In this document: one piece after another, positions 33,422 through 42,690 of the stretch
How the letters are laid out: every line of letters begins with the position of its first letter
Position numbering within the stretch: position 1 is the first letter of the stretch
Source of the DNA: CAZWSX01 sp964636985
GTDB taxonomy: Bacteria; Planctomycetota; Planctomycetia; Pirellulales; Pirellulaceae
DNA: 64,000 bases
Direction of reading: 5' to 3'
NCBI GenBank assembly: GCA_964636985.1
Contig: CAZWSX010000001.1
Location: 434,001-498,000 of the forward strand
Program-made: the position numbers and the translations under genes
The notes under the pieces: generated by a model
Databases searched by the model: none
Seen by the model: only the letters and a program-made list of their open reading frames with translations
What the model was told of the DNA's origin: nothing

Positions 33422-34612
33422 ATGGAATCCGCGGCCGAAAACTCCCGTTCCGTCGATCGCCGCACGCCGGCCGAACGGACCCAGCCGCGTTCGTGGGTCT
33501 CGCGGATCGCGCTGGTCGGCTCCCTATTTTTGCTGGCGTATTTTGTCTGGTCGCTGCCGGCGCAGTACGGCCAACTGTTGCTGGCTCAGGCGGCCAACCT
33601 CAAGGATGCAAAGAAGTACGACGAGGCCCTTGCCTCTCTCGATTCGGCCAGCCGTTATCTGCCCAAGAAGGTTCCGGGCCTCTACATCACCAAGGCCCAG
33701 ATCTATGTGGAGATGGATAACAGGAAGGCGGCCGAGGAGAATCTCAACCTGGCGCTGCCCCTTCTAGGTGATTCCTATCCCGAACTGTCCGAGTTTGCCA
33801 ATCTGGCGGCGAAACTCAAGCTTCCCGAGGCCGTCGTCCAGGTTTGCGACAAGATCGACACGGCGGCTTCCAAGCACGAAATGGAAATCCATCGACAGCT
33901 GTTGAATACGTCGGCCTATTGCCGTGCCGTCGTCAACCGCGATTGCGACAAGGGTTTGAAAGCAGCCGACAAGGCCTTGAGTTTCCCTAGCGGCATGCCG
34001 TCGCTGACCGTGTCGGGCCAAGAGCGCGCGATGTTCGAAGACACTCGCGCACTACTTCTCCATCGCCTTGGGCGAAACGAAGAAGCGCTGGTTGATATCA
34101 ACAGCGCCATTGCCTACCAGGAAAAAACCTACGAACGCGAATTCGGTAAACCGATGCCCGCGCCAGGAGCAGCCGAACCTCCCAAGCCCGATTCCGCCGC
34201 AACTCCGACGGATCAAAGCGCGCCAGACAAAAACGCCTCGGAGAAAGATGCGGCGGAAGTAAAGTCCCAGGAAAAGGACTCGCAGCAAAAAGACGCCGCT
34301 GAAACGAAGGCACCAGACGAGAAGACGCCGGACGAGAAGGCAACGGAAAAGACGCCGCCTGAAACGACCGCCGCAGAGAAAACGGCGCCCGACGCTAAGG
34401 CCGCGGACGCGAGTTCCAAAACCGACAGCGCGAGCGATTTGTTGAAGAGCGGGCCATACAAGGGACTGTCCAAAGAAGGCTTGAAGAATTGGGCCGTGAT
34501 GTACAACCACCGCCAAATGATCCGCGAGGCCCTCGGCGACAAAGCCGGTGCCGACCTCGACCGCCAACGGATCGTCGAGATGGGGCAAACGCCGGGCGAA
34601 GAGTTGCACTAG
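33422..34612 (+). CDS. TPR-repeat membrane protein with Lys/Glu-rich low-complexity region
   Basis: A 396-residue protein starting at the ATG 33422 (MESAAENSRSVDRR); an in-frame TTG 18 bases earlier is less likely. One membrane helix (WVSRIALVGSLFLLAYFVWSL) is followed by tetratricopeptide-like helices at residues about 58-225 (KKYDEALASLDSASRYLP, GLYITKAQIYVEMDNRKAAEENL). A long Lys/Asp/Ala/Pro-rich segment (about 245-345) looks disordered. It ends with a short helical domain (GLKNWAVMYNHRQMIREALG). Probably a scaffold at the membrane. Confidence 0.75.
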   Translation: MESAAENSRSVDRRTPAERTQPRSWVSRIALVGSLFLLAYFVWSLPAQYGQLLLAQAANLKDAKKYDEALASLDSASRYLPKKVPGLYITKAQIYVEMDNRKAAEENLNLALPLLGDSYPELSEFANLAAKLKLPEAVVQVCDKIDTAASKHEMEIHRQLLNTSAYCRAVVNRDCDKGLKAADKALSFPSGMPSLTVSGQERAMFEDTRALLLHRLGRNEEALVDINSAIAYQEKTYEREFGKPMPAPGAAEPPKPDSAATPTDQSAPDKNASEKDAAEVKSQEKDSQQKDAAETKAPDEKTPDEKATEKTPPETTAAEKTAPDAKAADASSKTDSASDLLKSGPYKGLSKEGLKNWAVMYNHRQMIREALGDKAGADLDRQRIVEMGQTPGEELH

Positions 34613-34707
34613 GGTTCTGCTTCCCCTCCTATTCGCGCGCTCGCCTGCTCGCATTCGATGGAATTCCAACCCTTTAGTCCGTCTCCACGATTTTGTATGA
34701 TCGGGGC

Positions 34708-36207
34708 ATGACGGAGGCTTCCACCCCAAAACCGGCGCAAACGACCCCGCTCTTACGGGTGTTGATTGTCGACAACGATCCGGCGCATGCCACGGCGATG
34801 AGCGAAAGCCTCGACCGCGTGGGCGCCTATCATTGCTCGGTTGCCACCAGCGGCCCCGAAGGGGCACGGCGGATCGCTCAAGATGTGTTCGACATTGTCA
34901 TCACCGATCTGGTGATGAGCGACGTTGATGGAATGGAAATTCTTGCCCGCTCGAAGCAAGCGCTGCCTGGTGCCGAAGTAATCATGGTCACCGGCCATGC
35001 GTCGGTCCCCAAAGCGGTCGAAGCGATGCAGTTGGGGGCGTTCAACTTCCTGGAGAAGCCCATCACGCCCGTCCGCCTGCGGACCATTGCGGAAAAGGCC
35101 GCCGACGCTGTCCGCTTGAAGCAACAAAACCTCGAACTGCAAGAGCGGCTCGACGAGCGCTTCGGCTACGAGGGGATCATCTTTGTCAGCGACAAGATGA
35201 AAAACGTGATCGAGCGGGTGAAACGCGTCGCCGCCACCGATGCCACCGTTTTGATCACCGGCGAAAACGGCACCGGCAAGGAATTGATCGCCCAAGCGAT
35301 CCACCAAAACAGCCCCCGCAAAGGAAAGCGAATTGTCGCGCTCAACTGCGGGGCGATCGCCGAAAACCTGATCGAAAGCGAACTGTTCGGCCACGTCAAA
35401 GGGGCCTACACCGACGCGGCCAGCGATCGCGTGGGCGCCTTCGAATATGCCAGCGGCGGAACGCTCTTTCTCGACGAAGTGGGCGACATGGCCCTCTCGA
35501 CGCAGATCAAGCTGCTGCGGGTCCTCGAAGAGCAAATCATCACCCGGGTCGGCGACAACAAGCCGATCAAAGTCAACATCCGGCTGGTGTCGGCCACCAA
35601 TCGCGACCTGGAAGACGCGATCAAGGCCGGAACATTCCGCAGCGATTTGTACTACCGGCTCAAGGTGGTGACGATTCAACTCCCCGCACTGCGTGAGCGG
35701 CGCGAGGACATCGTCCCGCTGGTGGACCATTTCCGCAAGCAGTTCGTCCGCCGCCACCACAAGACGGTCAAAGGCATCTCGCCGATCGCCTCCAAACGCT
35801 TGTACGGGTACGACTGGCCCGGCAACGTGCGGCAGCTCCGCAACGCCGTCGAAACCATGGTCGTGCTCGACCAGGATGGAATCCTGGATGTCGATGATTT
35901 GCCGCCAGAATTGACCGACGAGAACGACGTGGTGCCGATCCGCTCGAACTTGCATATCGAGTCGAACGGCGACAGCGCCGGCACCGAGGCCTTGCAAGCC
36001 AACGACTCGAGCGACTCGTCCAACAAAACGATCACCGCCAGCGACGGCGAACTGTCGCTCATCGGCCGCAAGATGGACGACATCGAGCAATGGGCGATCG
36101 TCGAAACCCTGAAGCTCACAGGCGGAAACCGCGAAGAGGCCGCCCGCATTTTGGACATCGGCGCCCGCACACTCTATCGCAAATTGGACAAATACGGACT
36201 CCACTAA
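34708..36207 (+). CDS. Sigma-54-dependent response regulator, NtrC family
   Basis: A 499-residue regulator; the ATG at 34708 is preferred over an in-frame TTG at 34693. The receiver domain (about residues 13-130) has LIVDNDPAHA and the phospho-acceptor Asp67 in VITDLVMSDVDG. The AAA+ domain has Walker A GENGTGKE (185-192), and the sigma-54 contact loop reads GAYTDA (232-237) where GAFTGA is usual. A Fis-type helix-turn-helix closes it (GNREEAARILDIGARTLYRKL). It would drive transcription with sigma-54 RNA polymerase. No histidine kinase is adjacent. The Gly-to-Asp change in the loop may weaken or alter the contact. Confidence 0.93.
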   Translation: MTEASTPKPAQTTPLLRVLIVDNDPAHATAMSESLDRVGAYHCSVATSGPEGARRIAQDVFDIVITDLVMSDVDGMEILARSKQALPGAEVIMVTGHASVPKAVEAMQLGAFNFLEKPITPVRLRTIAEKAADAVRLKQQNLELQERLDERFGYEGIIFVSDKMKNVIERVKRVAATDATVLITGENGTGKELIAQAIHQNSPRKGKRIVALNCGAIAENLIESELFGHVKGAYTDAASDRVGAFEYASGGTLFLDEVGDMALSTQIKLLRVLEEQIITRVGDNKPIKVNIRLVSATNRDLEDAIKAGTFRSDLYYRLKVVTIQLPALRERREDIVPLVDHFRKQFVRRHHKTVKGISPIASKRLYGYDWPGNVRQLRNAVETMVVLDQDGILDVDDLPPELTDENDVVPIRSNLHIESNGDSAGTEALQANDSSDSSNKTITASDGELSLIGRKMDDIEQWAIVETLKLTGGNREEAARILDIGARTLYRKLDKYGLH

Positions 36208-36213
36208 CTTTTA

Positions 36214-36275
36214 GTAGCCCGGACATTCCTGTCCGGGCGCGGTGCGGTTACCAATCGATAACGCGCTACTCGCAA
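36214..36275 (+). repeat. Palindromic repeat copy with conserved 3' tail
   Basis: GTA plus GCCCGGACA-TTCC-TGTCCGGGC (stem 36217-36238), starting seven bases after the regulator stop codon. The following tail (GTGCGGTTACCAA ... AACGCGCTACTC) matches the tail of the 57607 copy. The whole repeat unit is about 62 bases. Confidence 0.85.
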
Positions 36276-36332
36276 GAGAACCATTTCGCACGCCACTGTT
36301 TTCATTCGGTTGCGACCGCCGGTAAGGAAACC

Positions 36333-38342
36333 ATGCCAGAGATTCGCCAGTTATCGGCCAGCGTCATTAACAAGATCGCCGCTGGCGAGGTGATCGAGCG
36401 CCCCGCGAGTGTCGTCAAGGAACTGGTCGAGAACTCACTCGACGCCGGGGCGACCCGCGTCGATGTCTCGGTGGCGCAAGGCGGGCTCGAACTGATTCGC
36501 GTCTCAGACGACGGCTGCGGTATCGCCGCCGAGCAGCTCCCATTGGCCGTCGCCAGCCATGCCACCAGCAAAATTCGCGATGCCGACGACTTGTTCAAGG
36601 TCGGATCGCTTGGTTTTCGCGGCGAAGCCTTGGCATCGGTTGCCGAAGTTAGCCAGTTTTATCTCCGCAGTCGCCCGCGCGATTGCGACCAAGGAGCCGA
36701 ACTTAGCGTCGACGGCGGCACGCTGCGCGACGTCGTTCCCTGCGGTTGCCCCGTTGGAACGCTGATCGAGGTTCGCAACCTCTTCTTCAATACGCCCGTG
36801 CGGCGGAAGTTCTTGCGGACCACACAAACGGAAATGGGGCACATCACCGAGGCCGTCACGCGATTAGCTCTCGCGTGGCCGAACGTCCATTTCACGTTGC
36901 GGCACAACGATAAAACCCTGCAGGACATGCCGCCGACGAGCGATTTACGCGAAAGAATCTCCGCGTTCTTCGGCGGTGAAATCGCCGACGGGCTGATCCC
37001 GGTTGAATCACGCGACGATGAGATTGTCCTCCGCGGTTTCGTCGCCGATCCCCAGCACAGCCGCGCGAACAATCGGCTCCAGTACTTTTTCCTCAACGGC
37101 CGCTGCATTCGTGACAAGGCTCTTCAGCACGCGCTCGGCGAAGCCTACCGCGGGCTGATTTTGACGGGCCGCTACCCCATCGCCTTTCTGCGTTTTGAAA
37201 TGCCGGCCGACGCCGTCGATGTGAACGTTCACCCGACGAAGATGGAAGTCCGCTTCCAGGACAGCGGTCGGCTGTACAGTCAGTTGCTGGGCTCGCTGCG
37301 GAAAAAATTCCTCACGACCGATCTGGTGGCCAAGGTCCAATCGTCGACCGACTCGCCCCGCTTGCCGACTGTCCCGACTGCCGAATCCGTGTACCAGGAC
37401 CATGCGAACTCCGGCGGGCACGAGGCGGTTCAACTCGCCGAGCATCGCCGCGACTTTGTCCGCTGGGCAACCGGCCAGTTGGAAAACGCCAAGACCTCGA
37501 TCGCGGAAAACACTGCCACATTGGTCGCCGAGTCGATTCCTGCGGGCGGGGAACTTCCCGCGGCCACCGACGAAGCCGAAGCCGCCGCCTTGCGCGGCCA
37601 GACCGAATTCGACCTGCAATTCGAATCGAAACGCTTCGAGCCCCTTACGCTCCACCGGATCGATCCCGCGACGCTGCACAGGCCTCAAAGTCTCGCGCAG
37701 AACGTCATGAACGATGCCGAAAAGGAAGGCCCAGAGGCGATCGGGAATGCGAACACACCAGCGGTTCCCCGGCACGTTCGCGGGATGCAAATCCAACAGC
37801 GGTACTTGATCACCGAAACTGTCGATGGGATGGAAGTCATCGACCAGCACGCGTTGCACGAGCGAATTCTGTACGAACAACTCCGCGCGAAGCTCGACGA
37901 GGGGGCACTCGAAGGGCAGCGGCTGCTAATTCCGGATACGGTGCCGCTTCGTCCGGCCGAATACGCTGCCGCGATCGAGTCCCGCGAAGTTCTGGCCAAA
38001 CTCGGCGTCAACATCGAGCCCTTCGGTGGCGATACGGTCCTCGTGACCAGTTACCCGGCTGTGCTGGGCGATTGCAACCCGGCCGAGATTGTCCGCCAGG
38101 CAGTCGAGCGACTCGTGGAAGGGGGCAAACGGATCAGCACCGTCGACCTCGTCAACGATTTGCTCAACATGGTTGCCTGTAAGGCGGCCGTCAAAGCGGG
38201 CGACTATCTGGCGCCCGAAGAGATCGACTCCCTGCTCCAGCAGCGGCACCTGTACGACAACACCCACCACTGCCCTCACGGGCGACCCACATCGCTCCTG
38301 TTTACGCGAGACGAACTGGACAAACGGTTCAAAAGGACCTGA
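36333..38342 (+). CDS. mutL: DNA mismatch repair protein MutL
   Basis: A 669-residue mismatch-repair ATPase/endonuclease. The start at 36333 has an AAGGA site and gives the canonical opening INKIAAGEVIERPASVVKELVENSLDAGA, spread over residues about 12-40. Other ATPase motifs are VSDDGCGI, TSKI, and GFRGEALASV. The C-terminal domain has the endonuclease motif DQHALHERILYE (Asp504 to Glu515), and also CPHGRP near the end. This places it in the nicking MutL class used where there is no MutH/Dam system. A longer upstream frame exists but is not coding. Confidence 0.95.
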   Translation: MPEIRQLSASVINKIAAGEVIERPASVVKELVENSLDAGATRVDVSVAQGGLELIRVSDDGCGIAAEQLPLAVASHATSKIRDADDLFKVGSLGFRGEALASVAEVSQFYLRSRPRDCDQGAELSVDGGTLRDVVPCGCPVGTLIEVRNLFFNTPVRRKFLRTTQTEMGHITEAVTRLALAWPNVHFTLRHNDKTLQDMPPTSDLRERISAFFGGEIADGLIPVESRDDEIVLRGFVADPQHSRANNRLQYFFLNGRCIRDKALQHALGEAYRGLILTGRYPIAFLRFEMPADAVDVNVHPTKMEVRFQDSGRLYSQLLGSLRKKFLTTDLVAKVQSSTDSPRLPTVPTAESVYQDHANSGGHEAVQLAEHRRDFVRWATGQLENAKTSIAENTATLVAESIPAGGELPAATDEAEAAALRGQTEFDLQFESKRFEPLTLHRIDPATLHRPQSLAQNVMNDAEKEGPEAIGNANTPAVPRHVRGMQIQQRYLITETVDGMEVIDQHALHERILYEQLRAKLDEGALEGQRLLIPDTVPLRPAEYAAAIESREVLAKLGVNIEPFGGDTVLVTSYPAVLGDCNPAEIVRQAVERLVEGGKRISTVDLVNDLLNMVACKAAVKAGDYLAPEEIDSLLQQRHLYDNTHHCPHGRPTSLLFTRDELDKRFKRT

Positions 38343-38483
38343 GTCGTCACCCCAAACATGCGAAATTCCAAGGAAAACTGCCGGGTCAGGGCCTGGAGCG
38401 GCGATTGACGCAAGTTCGAGCGACCGGTATCTTACAAGGCTTGGATTTTCCTAAGCGGCGTTTATTGATTAAGAAGCAGACTC

Positions 38484-38678
38484 ATGGCCGTTCCAAAGCG
38501 ACGATCGTCCAACTCGCGGACCAACAAGCGCCGCGCCCATCACGCCAAGACCCCCAAGCAAATGTCGTATTGCCCCAAGTGCAGCACCGCATTGCCTTCC
38601 CACGTGGTTTGCCCCACCTGCGGAAACTACATGGGCCGGGTCGTCGTTTCGACGGGCGCCGAGAAAGTAGCCGAGTAG
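38484..38678 (+). CDS. rpmF: Ribosomal protein bL32
   Basis: A 64-residue large-subunit protein. MAVPKRRSSNSRTNKRRAHH is the typical opening. The zinc ribbon is intact: CPKC at residues 30-33 and CPTC at 43-46. It is followed by a clear terminator, and then by fabD; in many bacteria rpmF heads the fatty-acid cluster in the same way. Confidence 0.96.
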   Translation: MAVPKRRSSNSRTNKRRAHHAKTPKQMSYCPKCSTALPSHVVCPTCGNYMGRVVVSTGAEKVAE

Positions 38679-38734
38679 GCTCAGCTCGCGCCAAGTCGTT
38701 TGGCAGTGCGTTCGAGCGACATACTCGCAGACAG

Positions 38735-38761
38735 AAGGAGGCAAGTTTTGCCTCCTTTTTT
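38735..38761 (+). terminator. Rho-independent terminator after rpmF
   Basis: AAGGAGGCAA (38735-38744) pairs perfectly with TTGCCTCCTT (38748-38757) around a three-base loop, followed at once by further T residues (TTTT, then GTTT). This is a textbook intrinsic terminator between rpmF and fabD. Confidence 0.9.
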
Positions 38762-38890
38762 GTTTAGTGAGTGGCATCCCGACTCGTTGACGCCGTTCGC
38801 TTTTTCGATTTTGATCGTGGGCGACGGCTTCGCCTCATGACCAGTGCCACGCACGCAGTGGCAACACTCGGCGCAGTGTAGAGAGATCCG

Positions 38891-39802
38891 ATGAGCAAGA
38901 TCGCGTTTTTGTTTCCCGGCCAAGGCGCACAGAGCGTCGGCATGGGGAAGGACTTCGTACCAGGCAACGCTGCGGCCGAGGCCCTCTTCGCTCAAGCCCG
39001 GGGTGTGCTCGGATACGACCTGCTGGAACTCTGCTACAACGGTCCCGCCGAAAAGCTGGATGCGACGGAATTCAGCCAGCCCGCCTTGTACGTATCGAGT
39101 CTCGCGGCGCTGGAAGTTCTCAAGGCCAAGTCGCCTGATGTGGTGGCCTCGTGCGCTTCGTGCGCCGGCCTCAGCTTGGGGGAGTACACCGCGCTGGTGT
39201 TCGCAGGCGTGCTCGACTTCGAGACCGGTTTGAAGGTCGTTCAAGAACGCGGCCGCGCGATGCAAGCGGCAGCCGAATCCGCTCCCAGTGGAATGGTTAG
39301 TTTACTGGGGCTGGAGCGAGCGGTAATCGAAAAGCTTTGCGACGAGTCGCGCGGCCCCGGCGAGGTGCTGCAAATCGCCAATCTGTTGTGCCCAGGAAAC
39401 ATCGTCGTTTCCGGCCACAAGGAAGCCTGCGTGCGTGTGGCTGCCGCGGCCGAAAAGGCCGGCGCCATGAAGACCATTCCGCTCGCCGTGGCCGGCGCAT
39501 TTCATACGCCGCTGATGCAATCGGCAGTCGAACGCTTGCGGGCCGTCCTAGCCAATGCCAAGTTGTCGGCTCCCCGCATCCCCGTGATTTCGAACGTCGA
39601 CGCCGCTGCCCATAGCGATCCGAGCGAAATTCGCGAGTTGTTGGTGCAGCAGGTATGCTCGCCTGTGCGGTGGGAAGACTCGATGCGAGCGCTCATAGCG
39701 CAGGGGCACGATCTGTTCTACGAAGTAGGGCCGGGGCGCGTATTGCGAAGTTTGATGAAGCGAATCGACCGCAAGGTCGCGTGCGAAGGAGCCGTAGGCT
39801 AG
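38891..39802 (+). CDS. fabD: Malonyl-CoA:ACP transacylase
   Basis: A 303-residue enzyme loading malonyl groups onto acyl carrier protein. It starts SKIAFLFPGQGAQSVGMGKD; the active-site Ser95 lies in AGLSLGEYTALVFAGVL. The residue before Ser is Leu, not the His of the E. coli GHSLG motif, as also seen in plant plastid FabD. The later GAFHTPLMQSAVERL contains the second catalytic His. It is the first gene of fabD-fabG-acpP-fabF. Confidence 0.95.
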   Translation: MSKIAFLFPGQGAQSVGMGKDFVPGNAAAEALFAQARGVLGYDLLELCYNGPAEKLDATEFSQPALYVSSLAALEVLKAKSPDVVASCASCAGLSLGEYTALVFAGVLDFETGLKVVQERGRAMQAAAESAPSGMVSLLGLERAVIEKLCDESRGPGEVLQIANLLCPGNIVVSGHKEACVRVAAAAEKAGAMKTIPLAVAGAFHTPLMQSAVERLRAVLANAKLSAPRIPVISNVDAAAHSDPSEIRELLVQQVCSPVRWEDSMRALIAQGHDLFYEVGPGRVLRSLMKRIDRKVACEGAVG

Positions 39803-39853
39803 TCGCAACTCAATCGAATAAGTGAAAAATAGTTAAGACCTTCCAGGGGGCGT

Positions 39854-39885
39854 CCCTGGAGCCTCCAGCCCGAAGCCTGGAGCCT
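39854..39885. repeat. Second copy of the TGGAGCCT repeat
   Basis: CCCTGGAGCCT, eight variable bases, then AAGCCTGGAGCCT, identical in layout to 16587-16618. It lies between fabD and fabG and could form a CTCCAG/CTGGAG hairpin. Confidence 0.75.
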
Positions 39886-39905
39886 ATCGAATCAGGAGTC
39901 AGTCC

Positions 39906-40679
39906 ATGTCGGAAACAGCCGTTAGTACGTTGCGAGCCGATTTGTCAGGCCAAGTGGCGCTCGTCACCGGGGCCTCGCAAGGGATCGGCAGGGCCTGTGC
40001 GATTGAACTCGCACGTAACGGTGCCAAAGTTGCGTGTGTGGCTCGTAATGTCGAGAAGCTGGCCCAAACGGTGAGCGAAATCACGGCTGTCGGCGGTCAA
40101 GGCGAGGCGTTCGCCTGCGACGTAAAGGATGCCGACGCCGTCAACAAGCTGGTCGACGGGATCGTCGAAAAATGGGGCCGGCTCGATATCCTCGTCAACA
40201 ATGCGGGCGTCACCCGCGATACGCTGATTCCACGCATGAGCGATGCCGAATGGGACGATGTCATCTCCACGAACCTCCGGGGTCCGTTTTTGTTCACGCG
40301 CGCTGCCGTAAAGCACATGATGAGCCAGCGTTATGGCCGAATCATCAACATGTCGAGCGTTAGTGGCTTGATGGGCAACCCAGGGCAAACCAACTATTCG
40401 GCCTCGAAGGCGGGTTTGATCGGGTTCACCCGCAGCGTGAGTCGCGAACTAGCCAAGCGAAAAATCACGGTCAACGCCGTGGCGCCTGGTTTCATCGAGA
40501 GCGAAATGACGCAAAAACTAGGTGGGGACCTGGTAAAGCAGATCGTCAAAGAACGAATCCCCGCCAACAGGGTGGGAGTTGTGGCGGACGTCGCGGCTTG
40601 CGTGCTATTCTTGGCAAGCAAAGAAGCTTCGTACGTGACCGGTCAAACTTTGACTGTCGACGGAGGTATGACTGGCTAG
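39906..40679 (+). CDS. fabG: 3-oxoacyl-ACP reductase
   Basis: A 257-residue short-chain dehydrogenase that reduces beta-ketoacyl-ACP with NADPH. Cofactor motif: ALVTGASQGIGRACAIEL. Also NNAGVTRDTLIPRM, IINMSSVSGLMGNPGQ, and the catalytic Tyr164/Lys168 in NYSASKAGLIGFT. The C-terminal VTGQTLTVDGGMTG is typical. It sits between fabD and acpP. Confidence 0.94.
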   Translation: MSETAVSTLRADLSGQVALVTGASQGIGRACAIELARNGAKVACVARNVEKLAQTVSEITAVGGQGEAFACDVKDADAVNKLVDGIVEKWGRLDILVNNAGVTRDTLIPRMSDAEWDDVISTNLRGPFLFTRAAVKHMMSQRYGRIINMSSVSGLMGNPGQTNYSASKAGLIGFTRSVSRELAKRKITVNAVAPGFIESEMTQKLGGDLVKQIVKERIPANRVGVVADVAACVLFLASKEASYVTGQTLTVDGGMTG

Positions 40680-40963
40680 GGGCCGACGGTTGAAGCAAGA
40701 TGGGGCGGACCAAAACGTCTCACCTTGCTCGGCTTGTTTGTCTCGGTAGGGGGGTAAGTGTCCTTGACCGGGCATCCTTAAATCCTCTATTTTGTTGGGT
40801 TTGCACGACGTAGCACCAAAATCGAAAGACTTATTACCACACGGCTAGACAGACGAAGCTCGCAGGGCGTTCCTTTCGCGCCGCCGATAAAAATGCGGGG
40901 TTCCGGTTTCGTTGTTCGAATATCGTTCCGTGTGACTGTTGAAGCTATTGAGGAGAACGGGAA

Positions 40964-41203
40964 GTGTCATCTGTCGCGGAACGAGTAATTGCGATCGTTG
41001 CCGAGCAACTCAACGTTGAAAAAGAACGCGTGACGCCAGAAATGTCGTTCGTGAACGATCTCGGCGCCGATTCGTTGGACCAGGTCGAGTTGGTGATGGA
41101 ACTCGAAGAAGAGTTCGACATCCAAATTCCTGATGATGCTGCCGAAAAGATCCTCACGGTCGGGCAAGCCATCGAACATATCGAAAAAGCCCAGAAGTCC
41201 TAG
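40964..41203 (+). CDS. acpP: Acyl carrier protein
   Basis: A 79-residue acidic carrier. The start is a GTG at 40964, chosen for the AGGAG site eight bases upstream. The phosphopantetheine attachment Ser37 lies in LGADSLDQVELVMELEEEF. Length and charge are typical. A 284-base spacer upstream, which has no gene, probably carries its own promoter because acpP needs very high expression. Confidence 0.96.
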   Translation: MSSVAERVIAIVAEQLNVEKERVTPEMSFVNDLGADSLDQVELVMELEEEFDIQIPDDAAEKILTVGQAIEHIEKAQKS

Positions 41204-41375
41204 TATCCTTACATTCGTGTTGCAACCGGCAATCAGGCCACGCTAAGAACTGTGGCCTTGTGGCCAACTGCCGCATTCGGCGTTCGAAGGCGGCGCAACA
41301 TTGGTAAATTTGCCGGGCTCAGCTCATGTAGCAAACGCCCGGTCCTCTTGGCTCTTCCGCGAATCGGACCAGATC

Positions 41376-42614
41376 ATGAAGCGACGGGTCGTCGTTACCG
41401 GCCTGGGGGTGGTAACCTCACTCAGTTGCAAAGTCGAGGACCTCTGGACGAGGCTCCTGGCTGGCGAAAGCGGGGTTCATCCTCTTACGATCCTGGATAC
41501 CGCGCCGTTCAAGGTGCGATTCGGTGGCGACGTCGCCAACTGGAATCCTGAGTCGTACCTCGACAAGAAGGAAATCAAGCGGGTCGACCGCTTCTCGCAG
41601 TTCGCCTTGGTGGGCGCGGCCGATGCGTTGGCCGACTCGGGTCTCGATCTCCAGCGCGAAGACAAAGAACAAATCGGCGTCATTCTCGGCTCCGGCATCG
41701 GCGGACTCAACGAAATCGAAGAGCAGGTGGTGAAGTTGATCGAGCGCGGTCCTGACCGCGTCTCTCCTTTCACCGTTCCCAAGATGATGCTCAACGCCGG
41801 CGGTGCGAATATCTCCATGCACTGGGGATTGCGTGGCCCCAACTATTCCGTGGCCACCGCCTGTGCCAGCGCCAACAACGCCATGGGCGACGCGATGCGG
41901 AGCATCCAACTGGGCGAAGCGAAGATCATGATCACTGGCGGCTCCGAAGCCGCGATCACCAGGATGGGCTTGGCCGGCTTTCAAAACATGAAGGCTCTGT
42001 CGACTCGCAACGACGCCCCCGCCAAGGCGAGCCGCCCGTTCGATGCCGATCGGGATGGCTTCGTCCTCTCCGAAGGTGCGGGCATCCTGGTGTTCGAAGA
42101 TTACGAACATGCCAAGGCGCGCGGCGCCAAGATCTACTGCGAAGTGATCGGTTTCGGGTGTTCGGCCGACGCCGGCCACATCACCCAGCCCGACGATCAA
42201 GGGACCGGGGCAATGCTGGCGATGAAGCGGGCGCTGCAGGACAGCGGACTCAATCCAGCCGAAGTCGACTACATCAACGCCCATGGAACCAGCACGCCGC
42301 TGGGTGACCTGGCCGAAACGAACGCCATCAAACGCGTCTTCGGCGACAGCGCCAAGACCGTCAGCATCTCGAGCACGAAAAGCTCGCTGGGGCACACGCT
42401 TGGCGCCAGTGGCGGCATCGAAGCCGTGGTAACGATCAGGGCGATTGTCGATGGAGTCGTCCCGCCGACGATCAACCTCGACAATCCAGGGCCCGGCTGC
42501 GACCTCGACTTTACGCCCCACGAGCCCCGCCAGCGCCGCCTCCGCACCGCCATGAGCAACAGCTTCGGCTTCGGCGGCCACAACGCCTCGATTGTCTTTG
42601 GACAGTTGCGGTAA
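41376..42614 (+). CDS. fabF: 3-oxoacyl-ACP synthase II
   Basis: A 412-residue condensing enzyme that extends acyl-ACP by two carbons. The start at 41376 (MKRRVVVTGLGVVTSL) is preferred over the longer upstream frame. The catalytic triad is complete and even numbered as in E. coli: Cys163 in ATACASANNAMG, His303 in NAHGTSTPLGD, His340 in SSLGHTLGASGG. It closes the elongation cluster, about 170 bases after acpP. Confidence 0.95.
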   Translation: MKRRVVVTGLGVVTSLSCKVEDLWTRLLAGESGVHPLTILDTAPFKVRFGGDVANWNPESYLDKKEIKRVDRFSQFALVGAADALADSGLDLQREDKEQIGVILGSGIGGLNEIEEQVVKLIERGPDRVSPFTVPKMMLNAGGANISMHWGLRGPNYSVATACASANNAMGDAMRSIQLGEAKIMITGGSEAAITRMGLAGFQNMKALSTRNDAPAKASRPFDADRDGFVLSEGAGILVFEDYEHAKARGAKIYCEVIGFGCSADAGHITQPDDQGTGAMLAMKRALQDSGLNPAEVDYINAHGTSTPLGDLAETNAIKRVFGDSAKTVSISSTKSSLGHTLGASGGIEAVVTIRAIVDGVVPPTINLDNPGPGCDLDFTPHEPRQRRLRTAMSNSFGFGGHNASIVFGQLR

Positions 42615-42690
42615 GCGGTATTAGGCCACAGCACTCATTATCGCGTCGGCTCTCTCGCCGACGTACGATATCTCTCTGGAGACCCCAGAG

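Noticed and set aside
32851..33465. A 204-residue version of the minus-strand hypothetical gene
   Set aside because: The first 97 residues lack coding character and overlap the upstream region of the TPR gene; the GTG at 33174 with its GGAG site is a better start.
34753..36204. 483-residue open frame antisense to the NtrC-type regulator
   Set aside because: It mirrors the real gene in codon phase and has no start, ribosome-binding site or recognisable domain; the plus-strand gene is certain.
41418..42581. 387-residue open frame antisense to fabF
   Set aside because: fabF is unambiguous from its catalytic residues; the antisense frame is a GC-rich shadow without known domains.
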